A DNA stretch of 64,000 bases. Origin: JAJPKK01 sp963824905. GTDB lineage: Bacteria > Pseudomonadota > Alphaproteobacteria > Rhizobiales > Xanthobacteraceae. A program made the translations under genes and the position numbers. The notes beneath the pieces were generated by a model that was not told where the DNA came from, did no database searches, and was given only the letters and a program-made list of their open reading frames with translations. Location of the stretch: NCBI GenBank assembly GCA_963824905.1, contig CAWGRH010000012.1, forward strand, positions 124,001 to 188,000, written 5' to 3'. This document shows, one piece after another, positions 26,237 through 34,767 of the stretch. How positions within the stretch are numbered: position 1 is the stretch's first letter; each line of letters starts with the position of its first letter.

Positions 26237-26782
26237 TCAGCGCAGCAGCAGGTAGTCGGTCGGATTGTCGGGACACAGCCCGCCCGCGCATTCCAGCACG
26301 GTGGAAAGCCCGTTGCCGAGCACGAGCAGTCCGAACAGCACGAAGGCGACCTTCGAGAGCGCGGTCAACCGGTCCGCGGACTCCTTGTCCCCGGCGAATT
26401 GGCGGTCGAACAGCAGCATGATCGCGGTTCCCAGCACGATGACCACGAAGATGACGAACGCCCAGCTGTAGAAATGAAGGCCGAGCAATGCGTGGCCATA
26501 GGTTCCGGTCCCGGGCACGATATGGATGAGGATCTGCCGGCTGGCGATGACCGCGCCGGCGAGGGCGCCGATGAGCAGGAGCGCATAGTGGCTCGCGCGC
26601 GGCCCGAACCGCAGATTGAGCGCGAGCCCGAATCCGGCGACGACAAAGGCCCCGCGCTGCAGGATGCACAGCGGGCACGGCAGGTCGGCGAGGAAAAGTT
26701 GGTCGGCAAAGGCAAAGATCAGCACGGCGCTCACCGCGAGCAGGCCGACGGCATTGAGACGCAGCGACAATGCGGGCGTCAT
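26237..26782 (-). CDS. DsbB-like disulfide bond formation protein, five-helix variant
   Basis: A 181-residue inner-membrane oxidoreductase of the DsbB family, which reoxidises DsbA by passing electrons to quinone. The first redox pair is Cys36-Cys39 in ADLPCPLCILQRG, as in DsbB. The second pair is not in the loop between helices 3 and 4 (GTGTYGHALLGL), but at Cys165 and Cys170 in ECAGGLCPDN near the C-terminus. A fifth hydrophobic helix (about 144-162) would carry that tail to the periplasm. AGAGGA precedes the ATG. A 50-residue membrane protein gene ends 11 bases upstream. It converges on the Bug gene (18-base gap). Confidence 0.88.
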   Translation of the reverse strand: MTPALSLRLNAVGLLAVSAVLIFAFADQLFLADLPCPLCILQRGAFVVAGFGLALNLRFGPRASHYALLLIGALAGAVIASRQILIHIVPGTGTYGHALLGLHFYSWAFVIFVVIVLGTAIMLLFDRQFAGDKESADRLTALSKVAFVLFGLLVLGNGLSTVLECAGGLCPDNPTDYLLLR

Positions 26783-26793
26783 CGGCGCATCCT

Positions 26794-26949
26794 CTACAGG
26801 ACGAGGTTGAGCACGTCGGTGGCGTGAGCGCGGAACAGCAGCAGCAGGGCGAGAAGTCCCGCCGCCCAGAACGCCAGCGACGCGTGGCGTTGTCCGAACC
26901 ATGCCGCAGCAAGGGCGGCGACAATGAGAAAGAAGGGAATGCTCATCAT
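26794..26949 (-). CDS. Small membrane protein upstream of dsbB (DUF5993-like)
   Basis: A 51-residue protein (50 if the second ATG is used) that is almost entirely hydrophobic: SIPFFLIVAALAAAWFGQ, then LAFWAAGLLALLLLF, ending HATDVLNLVL. Two short transmembrane helices are separated by a basic turn (GQRHAS). It reads into dsbB with an 11-base gap, so co-expression is very likely. I recall small DUF5993 proteins being paired with DsbB-like genes in related bacteria; that family assignment is from memory and should be tested. No cysteine is present, so it is not itself a redox partner. Confidence 0.7.
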   Translation of the reverse strand: MMSIPFFLIVAALAAAWFGQRHASLAFWAAGLLALLLLFRAHATDVLNLVL

Positions 26950-27108
26950 GGCGCTTCAAATCATACAACAGGATTGCGCCCTCACAAACGGCTGCTGTTG
27001 CGGGCGCATGCGATGGTGACTGGATCGGCGGCGGACTATGGTGTCGACAAAGGAGCGCTCGAAAGCCGTGGCGGCCGAAGCGCGGCGCTCAGCGAGGGAG
27101 GCGATCGC

Positions 27109-27168
27109 ATGATGTCCTGGCGCATAATGTCCCGGCGCATGATGTCTTGGCACATGATGTCCTGGAAG
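27109..27168 (+). repeat. Four tandem 15-base repeats at a gene start
   Basis: Units of the form ATGATGTCCTGGCGC run back to back from the start codon: 27109-27123, 27124-27138, 27139-27153 and 27154-27168. Each differs from the consensus at zero to three bases. They add seven in-frame ATG codons at the beginning of the binding-protein gene. Confidence 0.9.
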
Positions 27169-28122
27169 GCCGCGGCCACCCTTGGACTGGCAACGTGCTT
27201 CGGAGCCGCGGCGCTCGAGGCTCAGGAGTTCCCGACCCGCCCGATCACGCTGATCGTTCCCTACACCGCGGGCGGCGGCAACGATGCCATGGCGCGCGTC
27301 GTCGCCGACACCATGGGCACTACACTCGGCCAGCAGATCGTCATCGAGAACCGCGGTGGCGCCGGCGGCTCGATCGCGACCCGGCAGGTCGCCCGCGCCA
27401 TGCCCGACGGCTATACGCTCGGCCTCGGCGGAACCGGCACGCTCGCCATCGACCCGACGCTCTATCCCAATGTCGGCTACGACCCGCGCAAGGATTTTGC
27501 CCCGGTCGGCCTTATCGCCACAAGCGCGCTCATCGTGCTCGTGAACCCGTCGATCCCGGCAAAGACGCTGCCGCAGTTCATCGCGTTCGCCAAGGCCGAG
27601 CCCGGCAAGATCAACTACGCCTCCGCGGGCAGCGGCAGCGGCATCCACCTCGGCACCGAGCTTCTTGCCTATATGGCGGGGATCAAGATGACCCACATCC
27701 CGTACAAGGGCAGCGCGCCCGCGCTGACCGACCTGATCGGCGGCCACGTTGCGCTCTATTTCAGCTCGCTGCCGCCGGCGATCGGCCTCGTGCGCGACGG
27801 CAAGGTGCGCCCGCTCGCCGTCACCGGGCCCACGCGCTCCGAGGCCTTTCCCGACGTTCCCACGGCGGCGGAAACGCTGCCGGGCTTCGAAGCGGTCCTA
27901 CACTACGGCATCGTCGCCCCGGCCGGGACGCCGCGGCCGGTGATCGACAAGCTAAACGCCGCGATGCGTAACGCGCTCGCGACCCGCGCGGTCCAGTCCC
28001 GCATCGAGGCCGATGGCGCAGAGGCCTTTCCCAGTACGCCCGAGCAATACGCGGCCGACATCGACCGCGAGGAGACCAAGTGGTCCGAGATCGTCCGCCG
28101 CTCGGGGGCGAAGGCGGAGTGA
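27109..28122 (+). CDS. Tripartite tricarboxylate (Bug-type) binding protein
   Basis: A 337-residue periplasmic receptor closely related to the one at 25232. GGGAGG lies seven bases before the ATG at 27109. The first 20 residues are four copies of a five-residue unit (MMSWR, IMSRR, MMSWH, MMSWK), which extend the signal-peptide n-region; the hydrophobic core follows (AAATLGLATCFGAAALEA). Mature motifs are FPTRPITLIVPYTAGGGND, ENRGGAGGSIATRQV, HIPYKGSAPALTDLIGGH and STPEQYAADIDREETKWSE. No membrane partner genes are close. Ligand unknown. It converges on the peptidoglycan hydrolase gene. Confidence 0.9.
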   Translation: MMSWRIMSRRMMSWHMMSWKAAATLGLATCFGAAALEAQEFPTRPITLIVPYTAGGGNDAMARVVADTMGTTLGQQIVIENRGGAGGSIATRQVARAMPDGYTLGLGGTGTLAIDPTLYPNVGYDPRKDFAPVGLIATSALIVLVNPSIPAKTLPQFIAFAKAEPGKINYASAGSGSGIHLGTELLAYMAGIKMTHIPYKGSAPALTDLIGGHVALYFSSLPPAIGLVRDGKVRPLAVTGPTRSEAFPDVPTAAETLPGFEAVLHYGIVAPAGTPRPVIDKLNAAMRNALATRAVQSRIEADGAEAFPSTPEQYAADIDREETKWSEIVRRSGAKAE

Positions 28123-28143
28123 GCCCGTTCGTCCCCGTGGCGC

Positions 28144-29580
28144 TCAGGCGACCAGAGGCGCATCGACGATCGACTGGACCTGCTTCAACAGGGTGTCGGC
28201 TTGGGAGGTAAGTTCCGCCTCACGGACGTTGATCGGTCCCCAGTGCTTTCGCAGCACCCGCAGGCCCAAGGCTGCAAATTCGGCTGCGAAGGCGGGACAG
28301 GCCTTTGAGAGCTTCTGAAAGTCCTCGCCTTGGCCGTCGCCATAATTCGCCCAGTCGCCGTGTGCGCAGGCGACGCCCTCCTGGAAAACCGACACGAAGC
28401 CGTCGCGACCGTCCGAATACTCCGTGAACAGGGTCGGAAGCATCGGGCTCGATGCGTGGGAGTTCCAGCTCGTCTGAAACAGCCCGGCCTCCGCGGTGTC
28501 CGCCGTGACGTTGTCCGCGGTGGTGTCTCTGCCTTCGCAATAACGCCCGCTGCTTTCGCGCATGCCGAGACCGATCAGGAGCACGAACAGATGACGCAGC
28601 GTGTCGGCGCCGGCGGTGCTGTTGCCCATGTTCAGCATTTGGAAGCGCCCCTGGTACCAGGACAGCGCATCGGTGGGAGGCTCGTTCGTGTCGGCCGCCG
28701 CCATCCGTGTCACGATGGGGTCGCCTGCTTTCCACTTCTGGTACGCGAGGCCGAAAACGACCGCCATTCCTTTGGTGTAGCCGAGCGGTGCCCGGCCACG
28801 TTGCGCCCAGTTGTAGCGTGCAAGATCGGATGTGGCCGCAGCCTGGCAAATCCGTTCGACCATCTCGGCCGGCAGCACAATCGGCGCCGGCGCCGCCGCT
28901 GCAACGGCCGCCATCGGCGCCACCGCCATCGGCGCCATCGCCATCGCAGCGACCGCCATCGGGGCCGCTGCCACCACGGGAGCCGCGAGCTCGGCCATCT
29001 TCGCCTGCACGCGCGCCACGACGTCGGGCTTGCGCACGAAGCTGCCGGGACAATCATGATTGTCCCGTTTGCACTCGACGTGGAAATGCAGGCCGTGCTG
29101 ATCGTAGGCGTAAGGCACGGGCGTGATGCCGATCTTGTTGTGCAGCAGGGCCATCAGATAGATCGCGTTGTCGGCGACCTGTGCGCCCGGTCCGGTGTCG
29201 AAGCGCTCGTTGTCGAACTCGCCCACCATCTCGATGCCGATGGAAAGGTTGTTGAAGCACGATGCATGCGTGCCGGCTGCCATCAGGTCGTTGAAGCCGA
29301 AGGCGCAGATGTCGTCTTGCGGCGGCACGAAGAAATGGGGACCGCCGCGCCAACCCAAGCCCTCGTAATAGGGCTGCATGTTCCGGATGTATTGCTGCCG
29401 CTTTTGCGGCAACCACGACATCCACAGCCTGATGTCCGGCGACGAGGTGTTGTGGAGTGTGATGAAGGCCGGCCGACCGATCGTTCCGTCCTTGCGTTTC
29501 CACTTCGAGAAATCACAAGCGTTGATATGCGCCGCAAGCTCGGCGCGGGTGTAGGGCTTGCCATCAAAATTGGGCCACAT
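28144..29580 (-). CDS. Two-domain peptidoglycan hydrolase (amidase plus lysozyme-like)
   Basis: A 478-residue protein. Residues about 35-185 look like an Amidase_2/PGRP domain: LHNTSSP (His43), GIEMVGEF and HFHVECKRDNHDCPGS give the zinc and catalytic residues of N-acetylmuramoyl-L-alanine amidases. A linker at about 199-236 is nearly all Ala, Met, Pro and Val. The C-terminal 240 residues contain MRESSGRYCEG (candidate catalytic Glu342) and EAGLFQTSWNS, recalling lytic transglycosylases or lysozymes. No signal peptide is visible from the ATG at 29580, which GAGAGG supports. The AT-rich 5' flank is unlike its surroundings. It may be a phage-derived endolysin, an exported toxin or a recycling enzyme; the cell site is uncertain. 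Confidence 0.75.
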   Translation of the reverse strand: MWPNFDGKPYTRAELAAHINACDFSKWKRKDGTIGRPAFITLHNTSSPDIRLWMSWLPQKRQQYIRNMQPYYEGLGWRGGPHFFVPPQDDICAFGFNDLMAAGTHASCFNNLSIGIEMVGEFDNERFDTGPGAQVADNAIYLMALLHNKIGITPVPYAYDQHGLHFHVECKRDNHDCPGSFVRKPDVVARVQAKMAELAAPVVAAAPMAVAAMAMAPMAVAPMAAVAAAAPAPIVLPAEMVERICQAAATSDLARYNWAQRGRAPLGYTKGMAVVFGLAYQKWKAGDPIVTRMAAADTNEPPTDALSWYQGRFQMLNMGNSTAGADTLRHLFVLLIGLGMRESSGRYCEGRDTTADNVTADTAEAGLFQTSWNSHASSPMLPTLFTEYSDGRDGFVSVFQEGVACAHGDWANYGDGQGEDFQKLSKACPAFAAEFAALGLRVLRKHWGPINVREAELTSQADTLLKQVQSIVDAPLVA

Positions 29581-29818
29581 CGGAATACCTCTCGGCTCGA
29601 TGCGCCACCCTAGATTGTAAGATATAAAAGATGCAATCAAAAAATGTGAGAGTGGTTATCTTCCCGTATCCCGTGCGGGAGCTCCAAACGGCGCGCGTCG
29701 CTCGCCGCAGACCCGCGCGGGCGAGGACCACAGGGCGGAGAGACGCGCCCGCTTCAAAGATGTATGGCTATCGCTGTCTCCCCTGATGATCCGAACGCCC
29801 CAGCGCCACGAGACCCGG

Positions 29819-30988
29819 ATGAATTTCGACTTTACCGACGAGCAGAAACTCTTCGCCGACGCCGTGCGCAAATTCGCAGCGGCGAATCTCGAGAAGGGTT
29901 CGCTCGAGCGCGCCCATGATCCGCGGTTTCCCTTCGACGTCGCCGCCCTGATGAGCCGGCAGGGTTTGCTCGGAATCACGCTGCCCGAGGCCGACGGCGG
30001 CCAGGGCGGCACGCTGATGGACGCGGTGATCGCGATCGAGCAGGTGGCCGCAGCCTGTCCGCGCAGCGCCGACGTCGTGCAGTCCGGCAGCTTCGGCCCG
30101 ATCCGCACCTTTGCCGAATACGCTTCACCCGTACTCAAGGCGAAATACCTGCCGGCGCTGCTCGAAGGCAGCGCGGTCATGAGCCTCGGCATGTCAGAGC
30201 CGGAGGCGGGCTCGGCGGCGACCGATCTTTCGACCACGGTTCGGATTGACGGCGGCTCGGCGATCGTCAACGGCACCAAGGTGTTCTCGACCTTCAGCGC
30301 CGACGCTGCGGTGTTTCTCATCTACGCGCGGTTCGGTCCTGGCGTGCGCGGCATCGGCTCGGTGATCGTCGAGCGTGGCGCGCCGGGTTTTGGCATCGGC
30401 AAGCCGTCGCGCTTCATGAGCGGCGAGGAATGGTGCGAGCTTCACTTCGACGACTGCCGGATTCCGGCGCAGAACGTGCTGCTCGGTCCCGGCGGCTTCA
30501 AGAAGCAGATCGCCGGCTTCAACGTCGAGCGCATCGGCAATGCCGCCCGCGCGCTCGCCTTCGGCCGCTATGCCTTCGCCAAGGCGCGCGACCACGTGGC
30601 GACGCGGGTGCAGTTCGGGCGCCCGCTGTGCGAGTTTCAAGGGTTGCAGTGGAAATTCGCGGACATGGCGCTCAAGCTCGAAGGCGCCCAGCTGCTACTC
30701 TACCGCGCCGCCGCCAACGCCGACAACGGCCTGCCATCCGCCTACGAGACCTCGCTCGCCAAGGCGGCGTGCAACCTCGCCGGCTTCGAGGTCGCGCACG
30801 AGGCGGTGCAGGCGATGGGCGCGGCCGGCTACAGCCAGGATTCGCTCGTCGAATACTGTATGCGGCGCTGTCGCGGGTGGATGATCGCGGGCGGCTCGGT
30901 GGAAATCTTGAAGAACCGCATCGCTGAAGAGATCTTCGACCGCCGTTTCGACCAGCGCGCGCCCCGCCAAGCCGATGCCGCCGAATAG
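29819..30988 (+). CDS. Acyl-CoA dehydrogenase family protein
   Basis: A 389-residue flavoenzyme introducing a 2,3-double bond into an acyl-CoA and passing electrons to ETF. The ATG at 29819 gives MNFDFTDEQKLFADAVRKF. LGMSEPEAGSAATD and RVQFGRPLCEFQGLQWKFADM are family signatures. The usual C-terminal YEG catalytic motif is replaced by IAGGSVEILKN, as in isovaleryl-CoA dehydrogenase-like enzymes. A glutamate in FNVERIGNAARAL could be the base from helix G instead. The next gene begins 14 bases inside or one base after the stop, so they form an operon. Confidence 0.9.
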   Translation: MNFDFTDEQKLFADAVRKFAAANLEKGSLERAHDPRFPFDVAALMSRQGLLGITLPEADGGQGGTLMDAVIAIEQVAAACPRSADVVQSGSFGPIRTFAEYASPVLKAKYLPALLEGSAVMSLGMSEPEAGSAATDLSTTVRIDGGSAIVNGTKVFSTFSADAAVFLIYARFGPGVRGIGSVIVERGAPGFGIGKPSRFMSGEEWCELHFDDCRIPAQNVLLGPGGFKKQIAGFNVERIGNAARALAFGRYAFAKARDHVATRVQFGRPLCEFQGLQWKFADMALKLEGAQLLLYRAAANADNGLPSAYETSLAKAACNLAGFEVAHEAVQAMGAAGYSQDSLVEYCMRRCRGWMIAGGSVEILKNRIAEEIFDRRFDQRAPRQADAAE

Positions 30989-33086
30989 CATGAGCGGTCA
31001 AGCTTCGATCCGCCACCCGGCCGAAGGCGCACGATCGCTGCGCGAGGTGCTGTTCGCGCCACGCTCGATCGCGCTCGTCGGCCAGTCGAATGATGCCGGC
31101 AAGACGGCTGGACGGCCGCTCAAATTCCTGCGCCAGGCGGGATATGCCGGCCGCGTCTACCCCGTGAATGCACGACGCGACGAGGTGCTCGGCGAGCGCG
31201 CCTGGCCGTCGCTCGAGGCGCTGCCCGAGGTTCCGGAACACGCCTATATCGTTGCGCCGACCGAGGCCGCCATGGAGGCCATCGAGGCTTGCGGCCGCGC
31301 TGGCGTTGCCGTCGCCACTGTCCTCTCCGACGGCTTTGCCGAGGCGGGCGAAATCGGGCTTGCACGCGAAAGCCGACTCGCCGAGATCGTGCGCACCACG
31401 GGCATGCGCATCGTCGGTCCGTCGAGCCTCGGCATCGTCGATCTGCGCAACGGCGCGTTGATCACCGCGAACGCCGCGTTCGACGAGCCCGGCCTGCCGA
31501 TCGGAAGAATCTTCGGCGCCTCGCACAGCGGCGGCATGATCGGTACCTTCCTGTCACGCGGCCGCGCCTGCGGCATCGGATTCGCCGGCCTCGTCTCGGT
31601 CGGCAACGAGGTCGACCTCTCGCTCGGCGAAATCTGCCTCGCAACCCTCGACGACCCCGACATCGACGGCTACCTCCTGTTCCTCGAAACGCTGCGTCAC
31701 GCCGACACGCTGCGCCGCTTCGCCGAGCGCGCGGCTGCCGCCGGCAAGCCGGTGCTCGCCTACAAGCTCGGCCGTTCGGCGGCGGCGCGCGAGCTCGCGC
31801 TCACCCACACCGGGGCACTCGCCGGCGAGGACGACGTCGCCGACGCGTTCCTGCGCGATTGCGGGATTGCGCGGGTCGAGAGCCTATCAGGTCTGCTCGA
31901 AGGCCTGCCCTTGCTCAAGCGCGTGCCGGCGCGGCGCGGGCCGGGCACGCCGCGGGTCGCGGTGATCACGACCACGGCGGGGGGCGCCGCGACGGTGATC
32001 GATCCGCTGGCGAGCCGCGGCATCGAGGTCGGTCCGCCGAGCGAGGAGACCTATGCGCGGTTCGAGGCCGCCGGCATCAAGGTCGCGCGCGCGCGCCTCA
32101 TCGACCTCACGCTCGTCGGCACCCGTTACGAGGTGATGAAGGCTGCGCTCGACATCCTCACCACCGCGCCGGAGTTCGATCTCGTCGTCACCGTCGTCGG
32201 CTCCTCGGCGCGGTTCTATCCGCATCTCGCGGTGCGTCCGATCGTCGACAGCGCCGCCGCACCGAAACCGATCGCGGCATTTCTTGTCCCTGAGGCGCCG
32301 CAGGCGCGTGCCGAGCTCGCGAAGGCGGGCGTCGCGAATTTCTACACCCCGGAAGCCTGCGCCGACGCGGTTGCTGCCGCACTGTCGCGCCGGGTGCCGC
32401 GGACGATCGCGACGGTCGCGCGGCCGCCGCGCGATATCTCGATGGATGCGCGCGGCGTCGCCGGCGGCGCGCTTGATGAGCTCGAAGCCTATGGCGTGCT
32501 CGACCGCGTCGGCGTGCCGCGGGCGCCGTCTGTCGCGCTCGACATCGACGCCGAGGTGCCGCCGCTGCCGTTCGCCTATCCAGTGGCGGCGAAAGTGCTG
32601 TCCGCTGAGATCACCCACAAATCAGACGTCGGCGGCGTCGCGCTTGGTCTCGCTGATGCGGCGGCGCTTGCCGTCGCGATGGCGGAGATGCGGGCGCGGC
32701 TGCCCCAGGCGCGGCGTGTGCTGGTGCAGCCGATGATCGCCGGTCTCGGCGAGGTGCTGATCGGCTACCGCGTCGATCCCGATGCGGGTCCCATGATCAT
32801 GCTGGCCGCCGGCGGCCTCTACACGGAAATCTACCGCGACCGCAGCCTGCGCCTCGCCCCCGTCGACCTCGCGACCGCCCGCGAGATGATCGCCGAGGTG
32901 CGCGGGCTCAAGGCGCTCACCGGCTACCGCGGCAAGCCCGCGGGCGATCTCGATGCCGTCGCGCGCGCGATGGTGACGCTGTCGCAGCTTGCCGCAGACC
33001 CGACGGTCTCCGAGGCCGAGGTCAATCCCCTCGTGGTGCGCACCGACGGCGTCGTCGCGGTCGACGCAGTGGTGCGGCTCACGTAA
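30975..33086 (+). CDS. NDP-forming acyl-CoA synthetase (acetate-CoA ligase family)
   Basis: A 703-residue fused alpha-beta enzyme making acyl-CoA from acid, CoA and ATP, with ADP and phosphate as products. Domain order: CoA-binding (FAPRSIALVGQS, about 25-150), succinyl-CoA ligase-like with the phosphohistidine motif THTGALAGEDD, then an ATP-grasp domain with SAEITHKSDVGGVALGL. The ATG at 30975 overlaps the dehydrogenase by 14 bases; a second ATG at 30990 directly after that stop is equally possible. The pairing suggests the synthetase activates an acid that the dehydrogenase then oxidises. Confidence 0.9.
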   Translation: MPPNSMSGQASIRHPAEGARSLREVLFAPRSIALVGQSNDAGKTAGRPLKFLRQAGYAGRVYPVNARRDEVLGERAWPSLEALPEVPEHAYIVAPTEAAMEAIEACGRAGVAVATVLSDGFAEAGEIGLARESRLAEIVRTTGMRIVGPSSLGIVDLRNGALITANAAFDEPGLPIGRIFGASHSGGMIGTFLSRGRACGIGFAGLVSVGNEVDLSLGEICLATLDDPDIDGYLLFLETLRHADTLRRFAERAAAAGKPVLAYKLGRSAAARELALTHTGALAGEDDVADAFLRDCGIARVESLSGLLEGLPLLKRVPARRGPGTPRVAVITTTAGGAATVIDPLASRGIEVGPPSEETYARFEAAGIKVARARLIDLTLVGTRYEVMKAALDILTTAPEFDLVVTVVGSSARFYPHLAVRPIVDSAAAPKPIAAFLVPEAPQARAELAKAGVANFYTPEACADAVAAALSRRVPRTIATVARPPRDISMDARGVAGGALDELEAYGVLDRVGVPRAPSVALDIDAEVPPLPFAYPVAAKVLSAEITHKSDVGGVALGLADAAALAVAMAEMRARLPQARRVLVQPMIAGLGEVLIGYRVDPDAGPMIMLAAGGLYTEIYRDRSLRLAPVDLATAREMIAEVRGLKALTGYRGKPAGDLDAVARAMVTLSQLAADPTVSEAEVNPLVVRTDGVVAVDAVVRLT

Positions 33087-33090
33087 AGCC

Positions 33091-33204
33091 CGTAGGGTGC
33101 GCAAAGGCGCGTCGTCGCGCCGCGTCCACGCGGTAATGGCGAACTCCTTTCGGGACGTGGGGGCGTTCGAAGGACGGCCTCGCTCGGTGCTGGGCCACCC
33201 TACG
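33091..33204. repeat. Palindromic element with CGTAGGGTG ends
   Basis: CGTAGGGTG at the left is matched by CACCCTACG at the right, with less regular inner sequence containing GCAAAGGCGCG. It fills most of the 193-base gap between the synthetase and the MmgE/PrpD gene. It resembles the element at 46065-46153 in its GCAAAGGCGCG core. Confidence 0.6.
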
Positions 33205-33279
33205 AGACGCGTCCCGACGCTCTCGGGCAAGCGGGAGCTTTCGTCGGGCCGGTGGAGCGAGCCCTTGTGGGAGATCGAC

Positions 33280-34671
33280 ATGTCGCATGCCGAAGTGGTC
33301 CACAGTCTGCAGCCAGCGGCGGGAGCCACGGCGGCGCTCGTCGCTTTCATCGATGGCCTGCGTTATGGCGCGCTCGACGCCGAGGTTCGGCATTATGCGC
33401 GGCGGCATCTCCTCGACACCATCGGCGTCATGATTTGTGGCGCCGCGGGCGACGTCGCAAACCGCGCGGAGCGAATGCTCGCCACGGTGCGCGGGGCCGG
33501 CAGCATACCGGTGCCCGGCCGCGCGCGCCGCGCCGACCTGCTCGATGCGGCGTTTCTCGGCGGCACTGCCGCCCACGGCATCGAGCTCGATGACGGCTAT
33601 CGCCAGGGCTCGGTTCATCCGGGCTGCGCCGTAGTGCCTGCCGTGCTCTCGGCCGGCTACGCGCGCGGCGCGAGCGGCACGCAAGCGATCGAGGCGATCG
33701 TCGCCGGCTACGAGACGTCGGTCGCGATTGCGCGCGCCTGCCATCCCGAACTGCGCCAACGCGGCTTTCATCCCACCGGAGCCTGCACCGTGCTCGGCGC
33801 GGCGGCCGCGGTCGCGCGGCTCCATGGGTTTGCCGCGCCGATGATCGCCGACGCGTTCGGCATCGCCGCGAGCAGCGCCGCCGGCCTGTTCGCCTTCGTC
33901 AACGGCGGCGCCGACATCAAACGGCTGCACGCCGGCCATGCGTCGCGCGAGGGCCTGCAGGCGGCGCTGCTGGCGGTGCAGGGCGTGCAGGGGCCGCCAG
34001 ACGTCATCGAAGCACGCGACGGCTTCATGCAGGCCTTCGCGTTCGAGCGCCTTGACCGCGCCCGTCCGCTGGCGCTGCCGCCGGCGAGCTTCGGCATCAC
34101 CGATTGCTACATCAAGCCGTATGCGTGCTGCCGACACATCCAGCCCGCAGCCGAGGCGCTGATCGAGCTGTGCCGGGACGAGAACATTACGCCGGAGGAG
34201 GTGACTGCGATCGAGGTCGACACCTATCGCATCGCCGCCGAGCACGCCCGCACCGGCTGGGATGACTACGCCAGCGCGCAGCTGAGCTTCCCCTATCTCA
34301 TCGGCCTCGCCCTGCGTTTCCGTGCCATCCGCCTTGCGCATTTTGCCGACGAGGTGCGCCGCGATCCTGCGTTCGCGGACATCGCTCGCAAGCTGCGCGT
34401 TACCGCAACGCCGGAGACCGATCGCCTCTATCCCGAGCTGCGGCCGGCGCGCGTCGCCGTGACAACGACGCGAGGCGTGTTCCGGCGCTCGGCCGACGAG
34501 GCGCTGGGCTCGCGCCTGGTGCCGCTCGACGACGCCGGCCTGAAGGCGAAGTTCCTCGAGCTTGCGGGCACGGTGCTGCCGCCGGCGCGCGCAGCGGAGC
34601 TCTGCGAGCGGCTTTGGGAGATCGAGAGCTGCGGCGACATCCGGCCGGTGGTGGAGATGGCGGCGTTGTAG
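33280..34671 (+). CDS. MmgE/PrpD family protein
   Basis: A 463-residue protein of the 2-methylcitrate dehydratase/cis-aconitate decarboxylase/iminodisuccinate epimerase superfamily. GGGAG precedes the ATG at 33280. Typical features are the N-terminal RRHLLDTIGVMICGA, the HGIELDDGYRQGSVHPG active-site region, FHPTGACTVLGAAAA, KRLHAGHASREGLQAALLA and KPYACCRHIQPAAEA. The histidines and lysine near the active site are retained. Substrate cannot be told; members hydrate, isomerise or decarboxylate small di- and tricarboxylic acids. It follows the acyl-CoA genes in the same direction after a palindromic element. Confidence 0.9.
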   Translation: MSHAEVVHSLQPAAGATAALVAFIDGLRYGALDAEVRHYARRHLLDTIGVMICGAAGDVANRAERMLATVRGAGSIPVPGRARRADLLDAAFLGGTAAHGIELDDGYRQGSVHPGCAVVPAVLSAGYARGASGTQAIEAIVAGYETSVAIARACHPELRQRGFHPTGACTVLGAAAAVARLHGFAAPMIADAFGIAASSAAGLFAFVNGGADIKRLHAGHASREGLQAALLAVQGVQGPPDVIEARDGFMQAFAFERLDRARPLALPPASFGITDCYIKPYACCRHIQPAAEALIELCRDENITPEEVTAIEVDTYRIAAEHARTGWDDYASAQLSFPYLIGLALRFRAIRLAHFADEVRRDPAFADIARKLRVTATPETDRLYPELRPARVAVTTTRGVFRRSADEALGSRLVPLDDAGLKAKFLELAGTVLPPARAAELCERLWEIESCGDIRPVVEMAAL

Positions 34672-34680
34672 GTGCAGCGC

Positions 34681-34750
34681 GTAGCCCGGGTTGAGCGGCA
34701 GCGAAACCCGGGACGGACATCGCGTTGAAGGGCGGCTGCCCCCGGGCTAC
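34681..34750. repeat. Palindromic element with GTAGCCCGGG ends
   Basis: Perfect 10-base inverted ends: GTAGCCCGGG at 34681-34690 and CCCGGGCTAC at 34741-34750, with AAACCCGGGACGG inside. It occupies the short gap between convergent MmgE/PrpD and Ldh-type genes and could serve as a terminator-like hairpin. Confidence 0.75.
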
Positions 34751-34767
34751 GGGCGGTGCAGAGTCGA

